In this document: piece by piece, positions 1 to 7,110 of the stretch
Numbering within the stretch: the first letter of the stretch is position 1
Layout: each line of letters begins with the position of its first letter
Source: Pseudomonadota bacterium
GTDB taxonomy: Bacteria > Pseudomonadota > Alphaproteobacteria > Elsterales > Elsteraceae
Reading direction: 5' to 3'
Assembly: GCA_016195115.1 (NCBI GenBank)
Contig: JACQAI010000285.1
Location: 1-12,287, forward strand
DNA length: 12,287 bases
Notes under the pieces: generated by a model
The model's input: only the letters and a program-made list of their open reading frames with translations
What the model was told of the DNA's origin: nothing
The model's database searches: none
Made by a program: the position numbers and the translations under genes

Positions 1-241
1 GATGCCGGCGCGCGACCCGCTGCGCTCGCTGGTGTTCCACGCCACCGACCGCGCCGTGCGCGACGTGTTCGTCGACGGCCAGCAGGTCGTCGAGGCCGGC
101 AAGGTCCTGACCATGGACCAGGCGGGTGCCGGCGAGCGCCTGACCGCAGCCCAGGCGCGCATGCTCGCCAACGTGCCCCAGCGCGACTACCGCCACCGCA
201 GCGCCGACGAGATCACGCCGCTCAGTCTGACGATGGTCTAG
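1..241 (+). CDS. Amidohydrolase-family protein, C-terminal fragment (5' end outside window)
   Basis: The frame is open from the window edge and ends at TAG 239-241, leaving about 79 residues. The stretch DPLRSLVFHATDRAVRDVFVDGQ followed by QVVEAGKVLTMD is typical of the end of the metal-dependent amidohydrolase superfamily (TRZ/ATZ, chlorohydrolase, cytosine/guanine deaminase-like). There the last strands of the small beta-sandwich domain carry a V.dVfVdGr.VV..G.vl pattern. The metal-binding HxH motif and catalytic residues lie upstream of the window, so the substrate cannot be told. The ATG at position 2 is most likely an internal Met, because nothing upstream can be checked and the fragment is far too short for the family (about 400-470 aa). 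The gene converges on the thiamine operon, with a palindromic repeat between them. Family assignment is fairly sure; function is not. Confidence 0.7.
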   Translation, partial: MPARDPLRSLVFHATDRAVRDVFVDGQQVVEAGKVLTMDQAGAGERLTAAQARMLANVPQRDYRHRSADEITPLSLTMV

Positions 242-280
242 AGCACGATGCGTTCGAATTGGCCCGATCCCAAAACAAAA

Positions 281-369
281 CCGTCATCCCGGCGAAAGCC
301 GGGATCCAGGATCACGAGTCGGGTATCGGTATCTGGCCTCCTGGATCCCGGCATTCGCCGGGATGACGG
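281..369. repeat. Long inverted repeat (REP/MITE-like palindrome) in convergent junction
   Basis: The arms 281-311 and 339-369 are inverse complements over 31 bp with a single mismatch, around a 27-base loop. The core reads GTCATCCCGGCGAAAGCCGG on the left, and its mirror on the right ends in CGCCGGGATGACGG. This resembles the GTCATCCCGG...CCGGGATCCAG family of dispersed palindromes seen in many proteobacterial genomes. It fills most of the 164-base gap between the amidohydrolase (+) and thiE (-), where a transcript from either side would form a strong hairpin, so it may also act as a bidirectional terminator. There is no T-run, so intrinsic termination is only inferred. No coding gene is seen in the gap. 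Confidence 0.8.
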
Positions 370-405
370 GAAGGGTGGATGATTCAATTCCGACCCAATC
401 ACACT

Positions 406-1026
406 CTAACGCTCCAGCGCCGCCAGCAACGCCGCGGTTAGTGCCGCCGGATCGTCGGCGCGCATGATCGGGCCCATCACAGCGACGCCGGCGGCGCCGG
501 CGGCGAGGCAGTCCGCGGCGTTCGCTGCCGTGACACCGCCGAGCGCGATCACCGGGATGGCGACGCGTTGCGTCAGCGCAGCGAGCGCCGGCGGGCCGAG
601 CGCCGGGCCGTAATCGGGTTTGCTCGCGGAGGCAAAAATCGGGCTGAAGGTGACGTAGTCGGCGCCGGCCGCAGCGGCGAGCTCGGCCGCCGCGAGCGAA
701 TGCGTCGAGACGCCGATCAGCGCGCCGGGACCAAGCCGGCGGCGCGCCGCGGCGGGATCGCCGCCGCTCGGCAGGTGCACGCCGTCGGCGCCGGCTTCGC
801 ACGCGGCGTCGATGTCCTCGTGGACCATGACAATGGCGCCGTGGCCGCGGCCGAGCGCGACCAGGCGCTTGAGCAACGCGACGCGCTCGGCGGAGGAAAA
901 ATCCTTCTCGCGCAGGCTGATCCAGCGGGCGCCGCCGGCGAGCGCCGCGGCGACGGTTTCCTCCAACGATCGGCGCGCCTGGCGCCGGTCGGTGATCACG
1001 AGCAGCGGCGGCGCCGGCAGGCTCAC
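406..1026 (-). CDS. thiE: ThiE/TenI-family protein (thiamine-phosphate synthase or thiazole tautomerase)
   Basis: This is a 206-aa TIM-barrel protein of the ThiE/TenI family, the last gene of the thi operon. It starts at GTG 1026, 7 bases after the thiG stop. ThiE joins HMP-PP to the thiazole phosphate; TenI aromatises the ThiG product. Family features are visible: ITDR near residue 11, SLREKD at 37-42, DGVHL at 81-85, IGVSTHS at 104-110 with His109, SPIFASASKP at 128-137, and the phosphate loop VIALGGV at 159-165 with GVAVMGPI at 180-187. Two ThiE signatures look altered. The usual IND(R/D) Mg-binding stretch is VHED (68-71), and the usual HxGQxD is HLPSGGD (84-90). LPSG and AVMG..I resemble Bacillus TenI. 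The thiE symbol follows operon position; a TenI role is a real alternative. Length fits either. Confidence 0.8.
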   Translation of the reverse strand: MSLPAPPLLVITDRRQARRSLEETVAAALAGGARWISLREKDFSSAERVALLKRLVALGRGHGAIVMVHEDIDAACEAGADGVHLPSGGDPAAARRRLGPGALIGVSTHSLAAAELAAAAGADYVTFSPIFASASKPDYGPALGPPALAALTQRVAIPVIALGGVTAANAADCLAAGAAGVAVMGPIMRADDPAALTAALLAALER

Positions 1027-1033
1027 GCTGAGA

Positions 1034-1828
1034 TCAGGCGCCGATCAGGCCGAGCTGCGGGCTCGACGGCTCGGCGTAGTCGCGCTTGGGGATGCGGCCG
1101 GCGTGGCGCGCGCCGTGGCCGGCCGCGACGGCGTCGCGCATCGCCGCCGCCATGCGGACCGGCGACAGCGCTTTCGCGACGGCGGTGTTGAGCAGCACGC
1201 CGGCGCAGCCGAGCTCCATCGCCAGCGCGGCGTCCGACGCCGTGCCGATGCCGGCGTCGAGGATCACGGGGACGGGGGACCGCGCGGCAATGAGCTCGAT
1301 GGTGGCAGGATTTCGAATCCCGCCGCCCGAGCCGATCAACGCGCCGAGCGGCATCACGGCGGCGCAGCCGAGGTCGGCGAGCTTGCGGCAGGTCACCGGG
1401 TCGTCGTTGCAGTACGGCAGCACGACGAATTTCTGGGCGACCAGCGCGGCCGCGGCCTGGAGCAGCTGCTCGACGTCGGGATAGAGGGTCTCGCGGTCGC
1501 CGATCAGCTCGAGCTTGACCCAATCGGTCTCGAGCGCCTCGCGGCCAAGCTCTGCGGTGAGGATGGCATCCTTGACGGTGGCGCAGCCGGCGGTGTTGGG
1601 CAGGAAGCGGTAGCGGTCGCCGAGCAGGTCGATCAAGGTCTCGGCGTCGCCCGCTAGATTCAGGCGCCGGATCGACGCGGTGACGATCTCGGCGCCGCTC
1701 GCGTCCAGCGCATCGAGCAGCACCTGCTGGTTAGGATAGCCGGCGGTGCCCATGAACAGCCGCGAGCGCAAGGTCTGGCCGGCGATCACGAGATGGTCGT
1801 CGATCTTGGTCAGGGAATCCTGGGGCAC
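1034..1828 (-). CDS. thiG: Thiazole synthase ThiG
   Basis: ThiG condenses 1-deoxy-D-xylulose 5-phosphate, dehydroglycine (from ThiO) and sulfur from ThiS thiocarboxylate into the thiazole phosphate. It is a cytosolic TIM barrel usually found complexed with ThiS. The protein has 264 aa, normal for the family. The conserved pieces are in order: SRLFMGTAGY (22-31), FLPNTAGC (75-82), WVKLELIGD (103-111) with Lys105 as the expected Schiff-base residue, MPLGALIGSGGGIRNP (159-174), and the phosphate-binding DAGIGTASDA (191-200). The start is GTG at 1828, one base after the thiS stop. A GGGAGG sequence that encodes the thiS C-terminal Gly-Gly region lies just upstream and serves as its ribosome binding site, so thiS and thiG are tightly coupled in translation. 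All key residues are present, so it should be functional. Confidence 0.95.
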   Translation of the reverse strand: MPQDSLTKIDDHLVIAGQTLRSRLFMGTAGYPNQQVLLDALDASGAEIVTASIRRLNLAGDAETLIDLLGDRYRFLPNTAGCATVKDAILTAELGREALETDWVKLELIGDRETLYPDVEQLLQAAAALVAQKFVVLPYCNDDPVTCRKLADLGCAAVMPLGALIGSGGGIRNPATIELIAARSPVPVILDAGIGTASDAALAMELGCAGVLLNTAVAKALSPVRMAAAMRDAVAAGHGARHAGRIPKRDYAEPSSPQLGLIGA

Positions 1829-1829
1829 C

Positions 1830-2039
1830 TCAGCCTCCCGAGAGTGGCCGCACGATCTCGATGTTGTCGCCGCCGGCGACCACGGCGTCGGTCCAGCGCG
1901 CGCGGGGCACCACCGTGCCGTTGACCGCGACCGCGACGCCGCGGCGCGTCGGATCGACGCCGAGCGCGTGCAGGAGATCGATCACGCAGGCGCCGGCGAA
2001 CGCCTGGTCTTCGCCGTTGACCCGGACGGTGCGGCTCAT
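1830..2039 (-). CDS. thiS: Sulfur carrier protein ThiS
   Basis: This is a 69-aa ubiquitin-like (beta-grasp) sulfur carrier. Its C-terminal Gly-Gly (residues 68-69) is adenylated by ThiF and converted to a thiocarboxylate that donates sulfur to ThiG. The sequence starts MSRTVRVNGED, has AVAVNGTVVPR in the middle (the typical VAVN...VPR ThiS signature) and ends DNIEIVRPLSGG, the classic ThiS tail. The ATG at 2039-2037 overlaps the thiO stop TGA by 4 bases (ATGA), indicating translational coupling. The gene is shorter than many automatic gene-finding thresholds, but position, length and tail make it certain. No ThiF is seen in this window, so the activating enzyme must be encoded elsewhere. Confidence 0.95.
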   Translation of the reverse strand: MSRTVRVNGEDQAFAGACVIDLLHALGVDPTRRGVAVAVNGTVVPRARWTDAVVAGGDNIEIVRPLSGG

Positions 2040-3202
2040 GCGTGTGCCGCCGCCGCCACAGGGCGCGGCCGTGTGAAGCGCGCGAGCCCGAAAGGCTGCA
2101 GCACTTCGGGCAGCGCGCCCGTCAAGACATAGTCGCGGATGCCGTCCGCGGTGATCGGGGTCAACAGGATGCCGTTGCGATGATGCCCGGTGGCGAGGAC
2201 CAGGCCGTCGATGCCGCTCGGCCCCAGGATCGGCGCGTCGTCGCGCGAGCCGGGGCGGAAGCCGGCCCACATCTCGTCGATCGCCAGCTCCTCGAGCGCG
2301 GGCACCGCGCGCCATGCGCCGTCGAGCAGACCGTAGATCGCGCCCGCGGTGTTGGCGCCGTCGAAGCCGCGCTCCTCGACCGTGGCGCCGATCAGCAGCC
2401 GGCCGTCGCGCCGCGGTACCAGATAGGCCTTGGGCGCCCACACGACGTGGCGGATCAGCGGTGCCGTCGGGTCCATGCGCAGCGCCAGCATCTGGCCCTT
2501 GATCGGCCGCACCGGCAGCGCGAGATCGGCAGGCAGGCCGTCGACCGAACGCGACCACGCGCCGGCGGCGAGCACGACGATGTCGGCGGGCACGCGGCGG
2601 TCGCCGCAGCGCACGCCGACGGCGCGACCGCCGGCGAGGTCGACCGAAGCGTTGGTGTGCTCGTAGAGGCGAGCGCCGGCGGCGGTCGCGGCGGCGATCA
2701 GCGCGGTCACGAGGCGGCGGTTGTCGACCTGGTGGTCGCGCGGGCTGAAGACCGCGCCGACGACGCGGGGCGTCAGATAGGGCTCGCGCTCGCGGGCGCC
2801 GGCGCCGTCGAGCCAGGTGAGCTCGATGCCGCAGCCGCGCTGGAACTGCGCAAGGTTGCGCAGCTGCTCGGCGTCGTCGCGGGTCAGCGCGACCACCAGG
2901 GTGCCCTCGTCGCGATAGCCGACGTCGAGGCCGGATGCGGCCGCGAGCTCTTGTGCGAACACCGGCCAAAGCGCCTGGCTGGGTCGGGTCAGGGCGAGCA
3001 GCGGTTGCTCGCCGGGCTCGGTCTCGACCCCGGCGGCCAACATGCCGGCGGCGGCCCAGCTGGCGCCGCGCCCGGCCGCGCCGCGCTCGAACAGCTCGAC
3101 GGCGCAGCCCGCCTCGGCCAGGCGCCAGCCGATCGCCAGCCCGATCGCGCCGGCGCCGATGATGGCGACGCGGGGACGTGATGATGCATGCGTGGTGTCG
3201 AT
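2036..3202 (-). CDS. thiO: Glycine oxidase ThiO (FAD-dependent), apparent non-canonical ATC start
   Basis: ThiO oxidises glycine to the imine used by ThiG in aerobic thiazole synthesis; it is a cytosolic flavoprotein of the DAO family. Counting from the ATC at 3202 it has 388 aa. It opens with RVAIIGAGAIG (11-21), the dinucleotide-binding GxGxxG, followed by ELFERG with Glu39 for the FAD ribose. It then has GASWAAAGML, a DAO-type substrate domain (HQVDNRRLV, PIKGQMLAL, RRDGRLLIGATVEERGFD) and the C-terminal FAD motif LATGHHRNGILLTPITA. The frame stays open upstream to a TTG at 3283, but that lies inside the TPP riboswitch. Between aptamer and Rossmann motif there is no in-frame ATG, GTG or TTG. 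ATC 3202 has GGGAGG 6 bases upstream and is my preferred start. It is first in the operon and overlaps thiS by 4 bases. Confidence 0.9.
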   Translation of the reverse strand: MDTTHASSRPRVAIIGAGAIGLAIGWRLAEAGCAVELFERGAAGRGASWAAAGMLAAGVETEPGEQPLLALTRPSQALWPVFAQELAAASGLDVGYRDEGTLVVALTRDDAEQLRNLAQFQRGCGIELTWLDGAGAREREPYLTPRVVGAVFSPRDHQVDNRRLVTALIAAATAAGARLYEHTNASVDLAGGRAVGVRCGDRRVPADIVVLAAGAWSRSVDGLPADLALPVRPIKGQMLALRMDPTAPLIRHVVWAPKAYLVPRRDGRLLIGATVEERGFDGANTAGAIYGLLDGAWRAVPALEELAIDEMWAGFRPGSRDDAPILGPSGIDGLVLATGHHRNGILLTPITADGIRDYVLTGALPEVLQPFGLARFTRPRPVAAAAHA

Positions 3203-3291
3203 GACTGGCCTCCCTTCGCCGGCATTACCCGTGTCAGGTTCGGTGGGTTTGATCTCAGCCAGCCCGTCGGGCCAGCACCCCAAGCCAAGTC
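3203..3291 (-). promoter_or_regulatory. TPP riboswitch (THI element) upstream of thiO
   Basis: Read on the minus strand, the leader contains the universal TPP-aptamer blocks in order: TTGGGGTGCT, GGCTGAGATC, ACCC, GAACCTGA and GGGTAATGCCGGCGAAGGGA. These form the pyrimidine-sensing (CUGAGA) and pyrophosphate-sensing (ACCUGA...AAUGCC) helices. P1 can form between GACTTGG (3291-3285) and CCAGTC (3208-3203), with one bulged T. The P1 3' strand therefore ends at the base before the proposed ATC start. The conserved 3' GGGA of the aptamer doubles as the thiO Shine-Dalgarno (GGGAGG, 3214-3209). TPP binding should therefore block translation directly, without a separate sequestering hairpin. It controls the whole thiOSG-thiE operon. 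Confidence 0.95.
3209..3216 (-). promoter_or_regulatory. thiO ribosome binding site inside the riboswitch
   Basis: AAGGGAGG on the minus strand is a strong Shine-Dalgarno and is also the conserved 3' end of the TPP aptamer. Six bases (CCAGTC) separate it from ATC 3202-3200, which is in frame with thiO. The only nearby ATG (3189-3187) is 19 bases away and out of frame. This site is the main argument for the ATC start. Confidence 0.7.
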
Positions 3292-3293
3292 AG

Positions 3294-3322
3294 AATCTAG
3301 GCGTCGGCGCCGTCCGACGCAA
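3294..3322 (-). promoter_or_regulatory. Probable sigma70 promoter of the thi operon
   Basis: On the minus strand TTGCGT (3322-3317, -35) and TAGATT (3299-3294, -10) are separated by exactly 17 bases. Transcription would start about 5-8 bases later, at roughly 3286-3290, which is the first base pair of the riboswitch P1. That fit supports the call. The 17-base spacer contains most of a 7-bp palindrome, GCGTCGG/CCGACGC (3301-3307 and 3314-3320). Confidence 0.6.
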
Positions 3323-3431
3323 GGCGATCCGCGGCGTCGATCCGGCTGGCGAAATCCGTGGACCTCTAGTCTAGTATGGTGCGAAAGGCCGGAATGGCCG
3401 GGAAAGCTGGCGCGGGCGGGGGAAGCGGTGC

Positions 3432-4497
<1,066 letters not shown>

Positions 4498-4507
4498 GCG
4501 CTGCGTT

Positions 4508-4640
4508 AAACACGAAGAACACGAAGCTGCCCTTCACCGTCATTGCGAGCGAAGCGAAGCAATCCAGACCTTCCTCTGGATTGCTTCGTCGCTGCGCTCC
4601 TCGCAATGACGTCTTAGTGTTCTTCGTGTCCTTTGTGTTT
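4508..4640. repeat. Nested double inverted repeat in convergent junction
   Basis: The outer arms 4508-4526 (AAACACGAAGAACACGAAG) and 4622-4640 are inverse complements at 17 of 19 positions. Inside lies a second, longer pair: 4538-4568 and 4575-4611. These arms share CGTCATTGCGAG at the outside and CGAAGCAATCCAGA at the inside around a 6-base loop, and the left arm is 6 bases shorter in the middle. The GTCATTGCGAGcgaagc...AAGCAATCC core resembles a palindrome dispersed in many proteobacterial genomes. It fills the 151-base gap between the ABC ATPase (+) and the beta-lactamase-fold gene (-) and could fold as a transcription-blocking hairpin from either side. No gene is seen in it. Confidence 0.78.
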
Positions 4641-4648
4641 CGACTACT

Positions 4649-5815
4649 TCAGACAGAGGCGTAGACGGCGCGCTCGAAGCGGTCGAACAGGCCGAGTGCT
4701 TCGCCGTCCGCAAACGGCAGGATCTGCATCAAGATGACGCCGGCGACGCGGCGCACCGGGTCGAGCCAGAAGTAGGTGTTGCCGAGGCCGGCCCAGGCCA
4801 GCGAGCCGGCGCTGCGGCCGCCGCCCGGTGCCGCCTGGGTGTTGATCAGGAAGCCGAGCCCCCACTTCTTGACCATGCCGGGGAACAGCTCGCAGTCGTT
4901 CGAGCGCGACGCATCGGCCGAGCGCATCGGCAGCACGTTGAGTGCGCCCATGTGGTTGCGCCCCATGTCCGCCACCGTCTCGGGCTTGAGGATCTGCACG
5001 CCGCCGAGCGTGCCGCCGCCGAGCAGCGCGCGCAGGAACGTCAGGTAGTCGCGCGCGGTGCTGGAAATGCCGCCGCCGCCCATGCAGTAGCCGGGCTCGC
5101 CGCCGACCGGCCAGTCGGTGATCGTGAGCGAGCCGTCGGGCTGGCGGGCGTGGACGCGGGTCATGCGCGCGCGCTGGGCCTCGCTGAGCACGAAGGTGGT
5201 GTCCGTCATGCCGAGCGGCTTGCAGACGTGGTCGCGGATGTAGTGGTGCAGCCGCTGGCCGCTGGCCGCCTCGACGGCGAGGCCTACCAGGTCGGTGTTG
5301 ATGCCGTAGTTCCAGCGCGTGCCGGGATCGAACACCAGCGGAAAGCGCGCGAGCTCCTCTTCGTTGCGCGGCATGCGCTGGAGGCCGAGTTTGGGCAGCG
5401 CCTGGCCGAGCTCAGGGTTCCAGGTGTCGTAGCCGTAGCCGGCGCTGTGGGTCAAAAGCTGACGGAGGGTGACCGGGCTCTTGGCCGGCCGCAGGCGTGG
5501 ATTGCCCGACGCGTCGACGCCGTCGAGCACCTGCGGCTTGGCGAGCGCCGGCAGCACGGCGCTGACCGGGCCGTCGAGCGTCAGCGTGCCGCGCTCGACC
5601 TGCTGCATCGCCGCCGCCGAGGTCAGCGCCTTGGTCATCGAGGCGATCCAGAACATGGTGTCGAGCGTGACCGGCGGGCCGTCGGGCAGCGCGCGCGTGC
5701 CGAACGCGCCGGCGTAGATCTCGCCCGCGGCGGTCGCCGCCGCGGCCGCGACGCCGGGCACGCGCTTGGCCGCGACGGCGTCGCGCAACAGTTGGTCGAT
5801 GGCGGTCGTTGTCAT
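4649..5815 (-). CDS. Serine hydrolase, class C beta-lactamase fold (family VIII esterase-like)
   Basis: This is a 388-aa protein of the beta-lactamase/penicillin-binding-protein-like family. The nucleophile motif S-x-x-K is Ser59-Met-Thr-Lys62 in FWIASMTKALTS. The second motif is Tyr170 in WNYGINTD, a YxxN rather than the Y-x-N of true AmpC enzymes. Near the C-terminus there is Trp341-Ala-Gly343 in LAWAGLGNTYFWLDP instead of KTG. This set (SxxK, WxYxxxxD, WxG) fits family VIII carboxylesterases and related EstB/LovD-like enzymes better than an antibiotic-hydrolysing beta-lactamase. No signal peptide is visible, so it is probably cytosolic. ATG 5815 has GGAG 7 bases upstream. It follows the enolase-superfamily gene by 22 bases in the same operon, so an ester or lactone in that pathway is a reasonable substrate guess. 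Confidence 0.88.
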   Translation of the reverse strand: MTTTAIDQLLRDAVAAKRVPGVAAAAATAAGEIYAGAFGTRALPDGPPVTLDTMFWIASMTKALTSAAAMQQVERGTLTLDGPVSAVLPALAKPQVLDGVDASGNPRLRPAKSPVTLRQLLTHSAGYGYDTWNPELGQALPKLGLQRMPRNEEELARFPLVFDPGTRWNYGINTDLVGLAVEAASGQRLHHYIRDHVCKPLGMTDTTFVLSEAQRARMTRVHARQPDGSLTITDWPVGGEPGYCMGGGGISSTARDYLTFLRALLGGGTLGGVQILKPETVADMGRNHMGALNVLPMRSADASRSNDCELFPGMVKKWGLGFLINTQAAPGGGRSAGSLAWAGLGNTYFWLDPVRRVAGVILMQILPFADGEALGLFDRFERAVYASV

Positions 5816-5837
5816 GGTTGCTCCGAGCTCACGATTT

Positions 5838-7034
5838 TCATTTCTTGTCGAGAAGGCCGCCGCCGGATCTCGGCGGGTGGGCGCGGATCGCCGCTTCGAC
5901 CGGCTCGGTGCCCCAGCCAGGGCGATCCGGGATCACGAGATGGCCGGCCTCGATCGGCGGCGCGTGGGTGAAGAGTTCGTCATCCCAGGGTAGACGATCG
6001 ACGTCGATCTCCATGATGCGGAGGTTGGGCACCGCGGCGGCAAAATGGGCGTTCATCATGGTCGAGAGGTGGCCGTAGAAATTGTGCGGCGCGACGTTGA
6101 CCTCGTGGGCCTCGGCCGCATTGGCGATCTTCATCGACTGCCAGACGCCGTTCCACACCGCATCGATGATCGCGACGTCCATCGCCTGCTCGCTGAAGTA
6201 GGGCAGGAACTCGCGCAAGCCGAGCAGGGTCTCGCACGAGCTGATCGGGTGCGGGCTTTGCTGGCGGATGTAGGCCAGCGCGGGCGCGCGGTAGCTGTCG
6301 ATCTCGACCCAGAACATGTCGATGTCGGCGATCGACCTGAGGATCTTCACGTAGCCTTCGGTCTTGGCATTGAAGTTGAGATCGAGCAGCAGATCGACGT
6401 TGGGGCCGGCGCCGTCGCGGATCGCCTCGAGATGGGCGTGCAGGTCGCGCAGCAGCTTCTTCTCGACGTTGAGCTCGGGCGCGAACGGCACGCCGAACCC
6501 GGGCCGCCAGCCGTGCGGCTTGCCGCGCTCGTCGTAGTGGAAGGCGTTGGTCTTGAGCGCGGTGAAGCCGCGCTCGCGCACCTCGGCGCCGATCGCCTTG
6601 ACGCCGTCGAGGTCGGTGATCGCGGGTTTGTAGAAATCCGGCCGATTGATGCGCCAGGTCGCGCAGTGCGACCAGTAGAGCCGGATGCGGTCGCGCAGCT
6701 TGCCGCCGAGCAGGACGTAGCACGGCACGCCGAGCGCCTTGGCCTTGGCGTCGAGCAGCGCATTCTCGACCGCACCGATGCCCTCGGCGACGACGCCGCC
6801 GGCGGCCGGGCGGGTCACGCAGTAGAGCTCGGCGTAGATGCGCTCGTGGTGCTCGACGACCTGGCCGACGATGCGGTCGGACAGCCATTCGATCACGGTC
6901 GAGACGCCGGGCGAGCCGAAGCCCTCGTCGTACTCGCTCCAGCCGACGATGCCGGAATCCGTCGTAAGCTTCAAAAAGTGATAATTGCGCCACCCGGCAT
7001 CGCAGTGCAGGGTTTCGACCTTGGCGACCTTCAT
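5838..7034 (-). CDS. Mandelate racemase/muconate lactonizing enzyme (enolase superfamily) protein
   Basis: This is a 398-aa enolase-superfamily enzyme, expected to abstract the alpha proton of a carboxylate (acid-sugar dehydratase, racemase or cycloisomerase type). The N-terminal capping domain starts MKVAKVETLHCDAGW, with GIGAVENALLDAKAKALGVP at 85-104. In the barrel are K161-T-N163 (K-x-N, as in D-galactonate dehydratase, instead of the K-x-K of mandelate racemase), then metal ligands Asp218 (LLLDLNFN), Glu244 (FWVEIDSY) and Glu268 (SSCETLLG). His317 (APHNFYGHLS) and an upstream Asp (286 or 291) are candidates for the His/Asp dyad. Glu244 sits in VEID rather than the usual EEP. The frame is open further upstream, but ATG 7034 has GGGAGGA 5 bases before it, and MKVAKVE is a typical family start. 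First gene of the operon. Confidence 0.9.
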   Translation of the reverse strand: MKVAKVETLHCDAGWRNYHFLKLTTDSGIVGWSEYDEGFGSPGVSTVIEWLSDRIVGQVVEHHERIYAELYCVTRPAAGGVVAEGIGAVENALLDAKAKALGVPCYVLLGGKLRDRIRLYWSHCATWRINRPDFYKPAITDLDGVKAIGAEVRERGFTALKTNAFHYDERGKPHGWRPGFGVPFAPELNVEKKLLRDLHAHLEAIRDGAGPNVDLLLDLNFNAKTEGYVKILRSIADIDMFWVEIDSYRAPALAYIRQQSPHPISSCETLLGLREFLPYFSEQAMDVAIIDAVWNGVWQSMKIANAAEAHEVNVAPHNFYGHLSTMMNAHFAAAVPNLRIMEIDVDRLPWDDELFTHAPPIEAGHLVIPDRPGWGTEPVEAAIRAHPPRSGGGLLDKK

Positions 7035-7110
7035 GCGTCCTCCCGCATCCGCCGGTCCGGCTTGTCCGTTTAATCGACAGCGTCGCAACGTTACGCGAGG
7101 ATTTGCAGCG

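Noticed and set aside
281..369. CRISPR array or transposon ends.
   Set aside because: There are only two arms in inverted orientation, with no spacer series and no transposase gene between or near them.
3203..3283. An N-terminal extension of thiO from TTG 3283.
   Set aside because: The 27 extra codons are the TPP aptamer itself; the encoded peptide resembles nothing, and the ribosome site lies downstream of this TTG.
3352..3380. A promoter for the ABC ATPase at TAGTAT/TATGGT (3372-3380).
   Set aside because: No acceptable -35 box lies 16-18 bases upstream of either candidate, so I could not support one.
4649..5815. An antibiotic-resistance beta-lactamase.
   Set aside because: It lacks KTG and a true Y-x-N motif and has no signal peptide, so an esterase-like role fits better.
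6045..7073. Long plus-strand frame (342 codons) antisense to the enolase-superfamily gene.
   Set aside because: The opposite strand encodes a protein with all expected catalytic residues and a good ribosome site; this frame has none.
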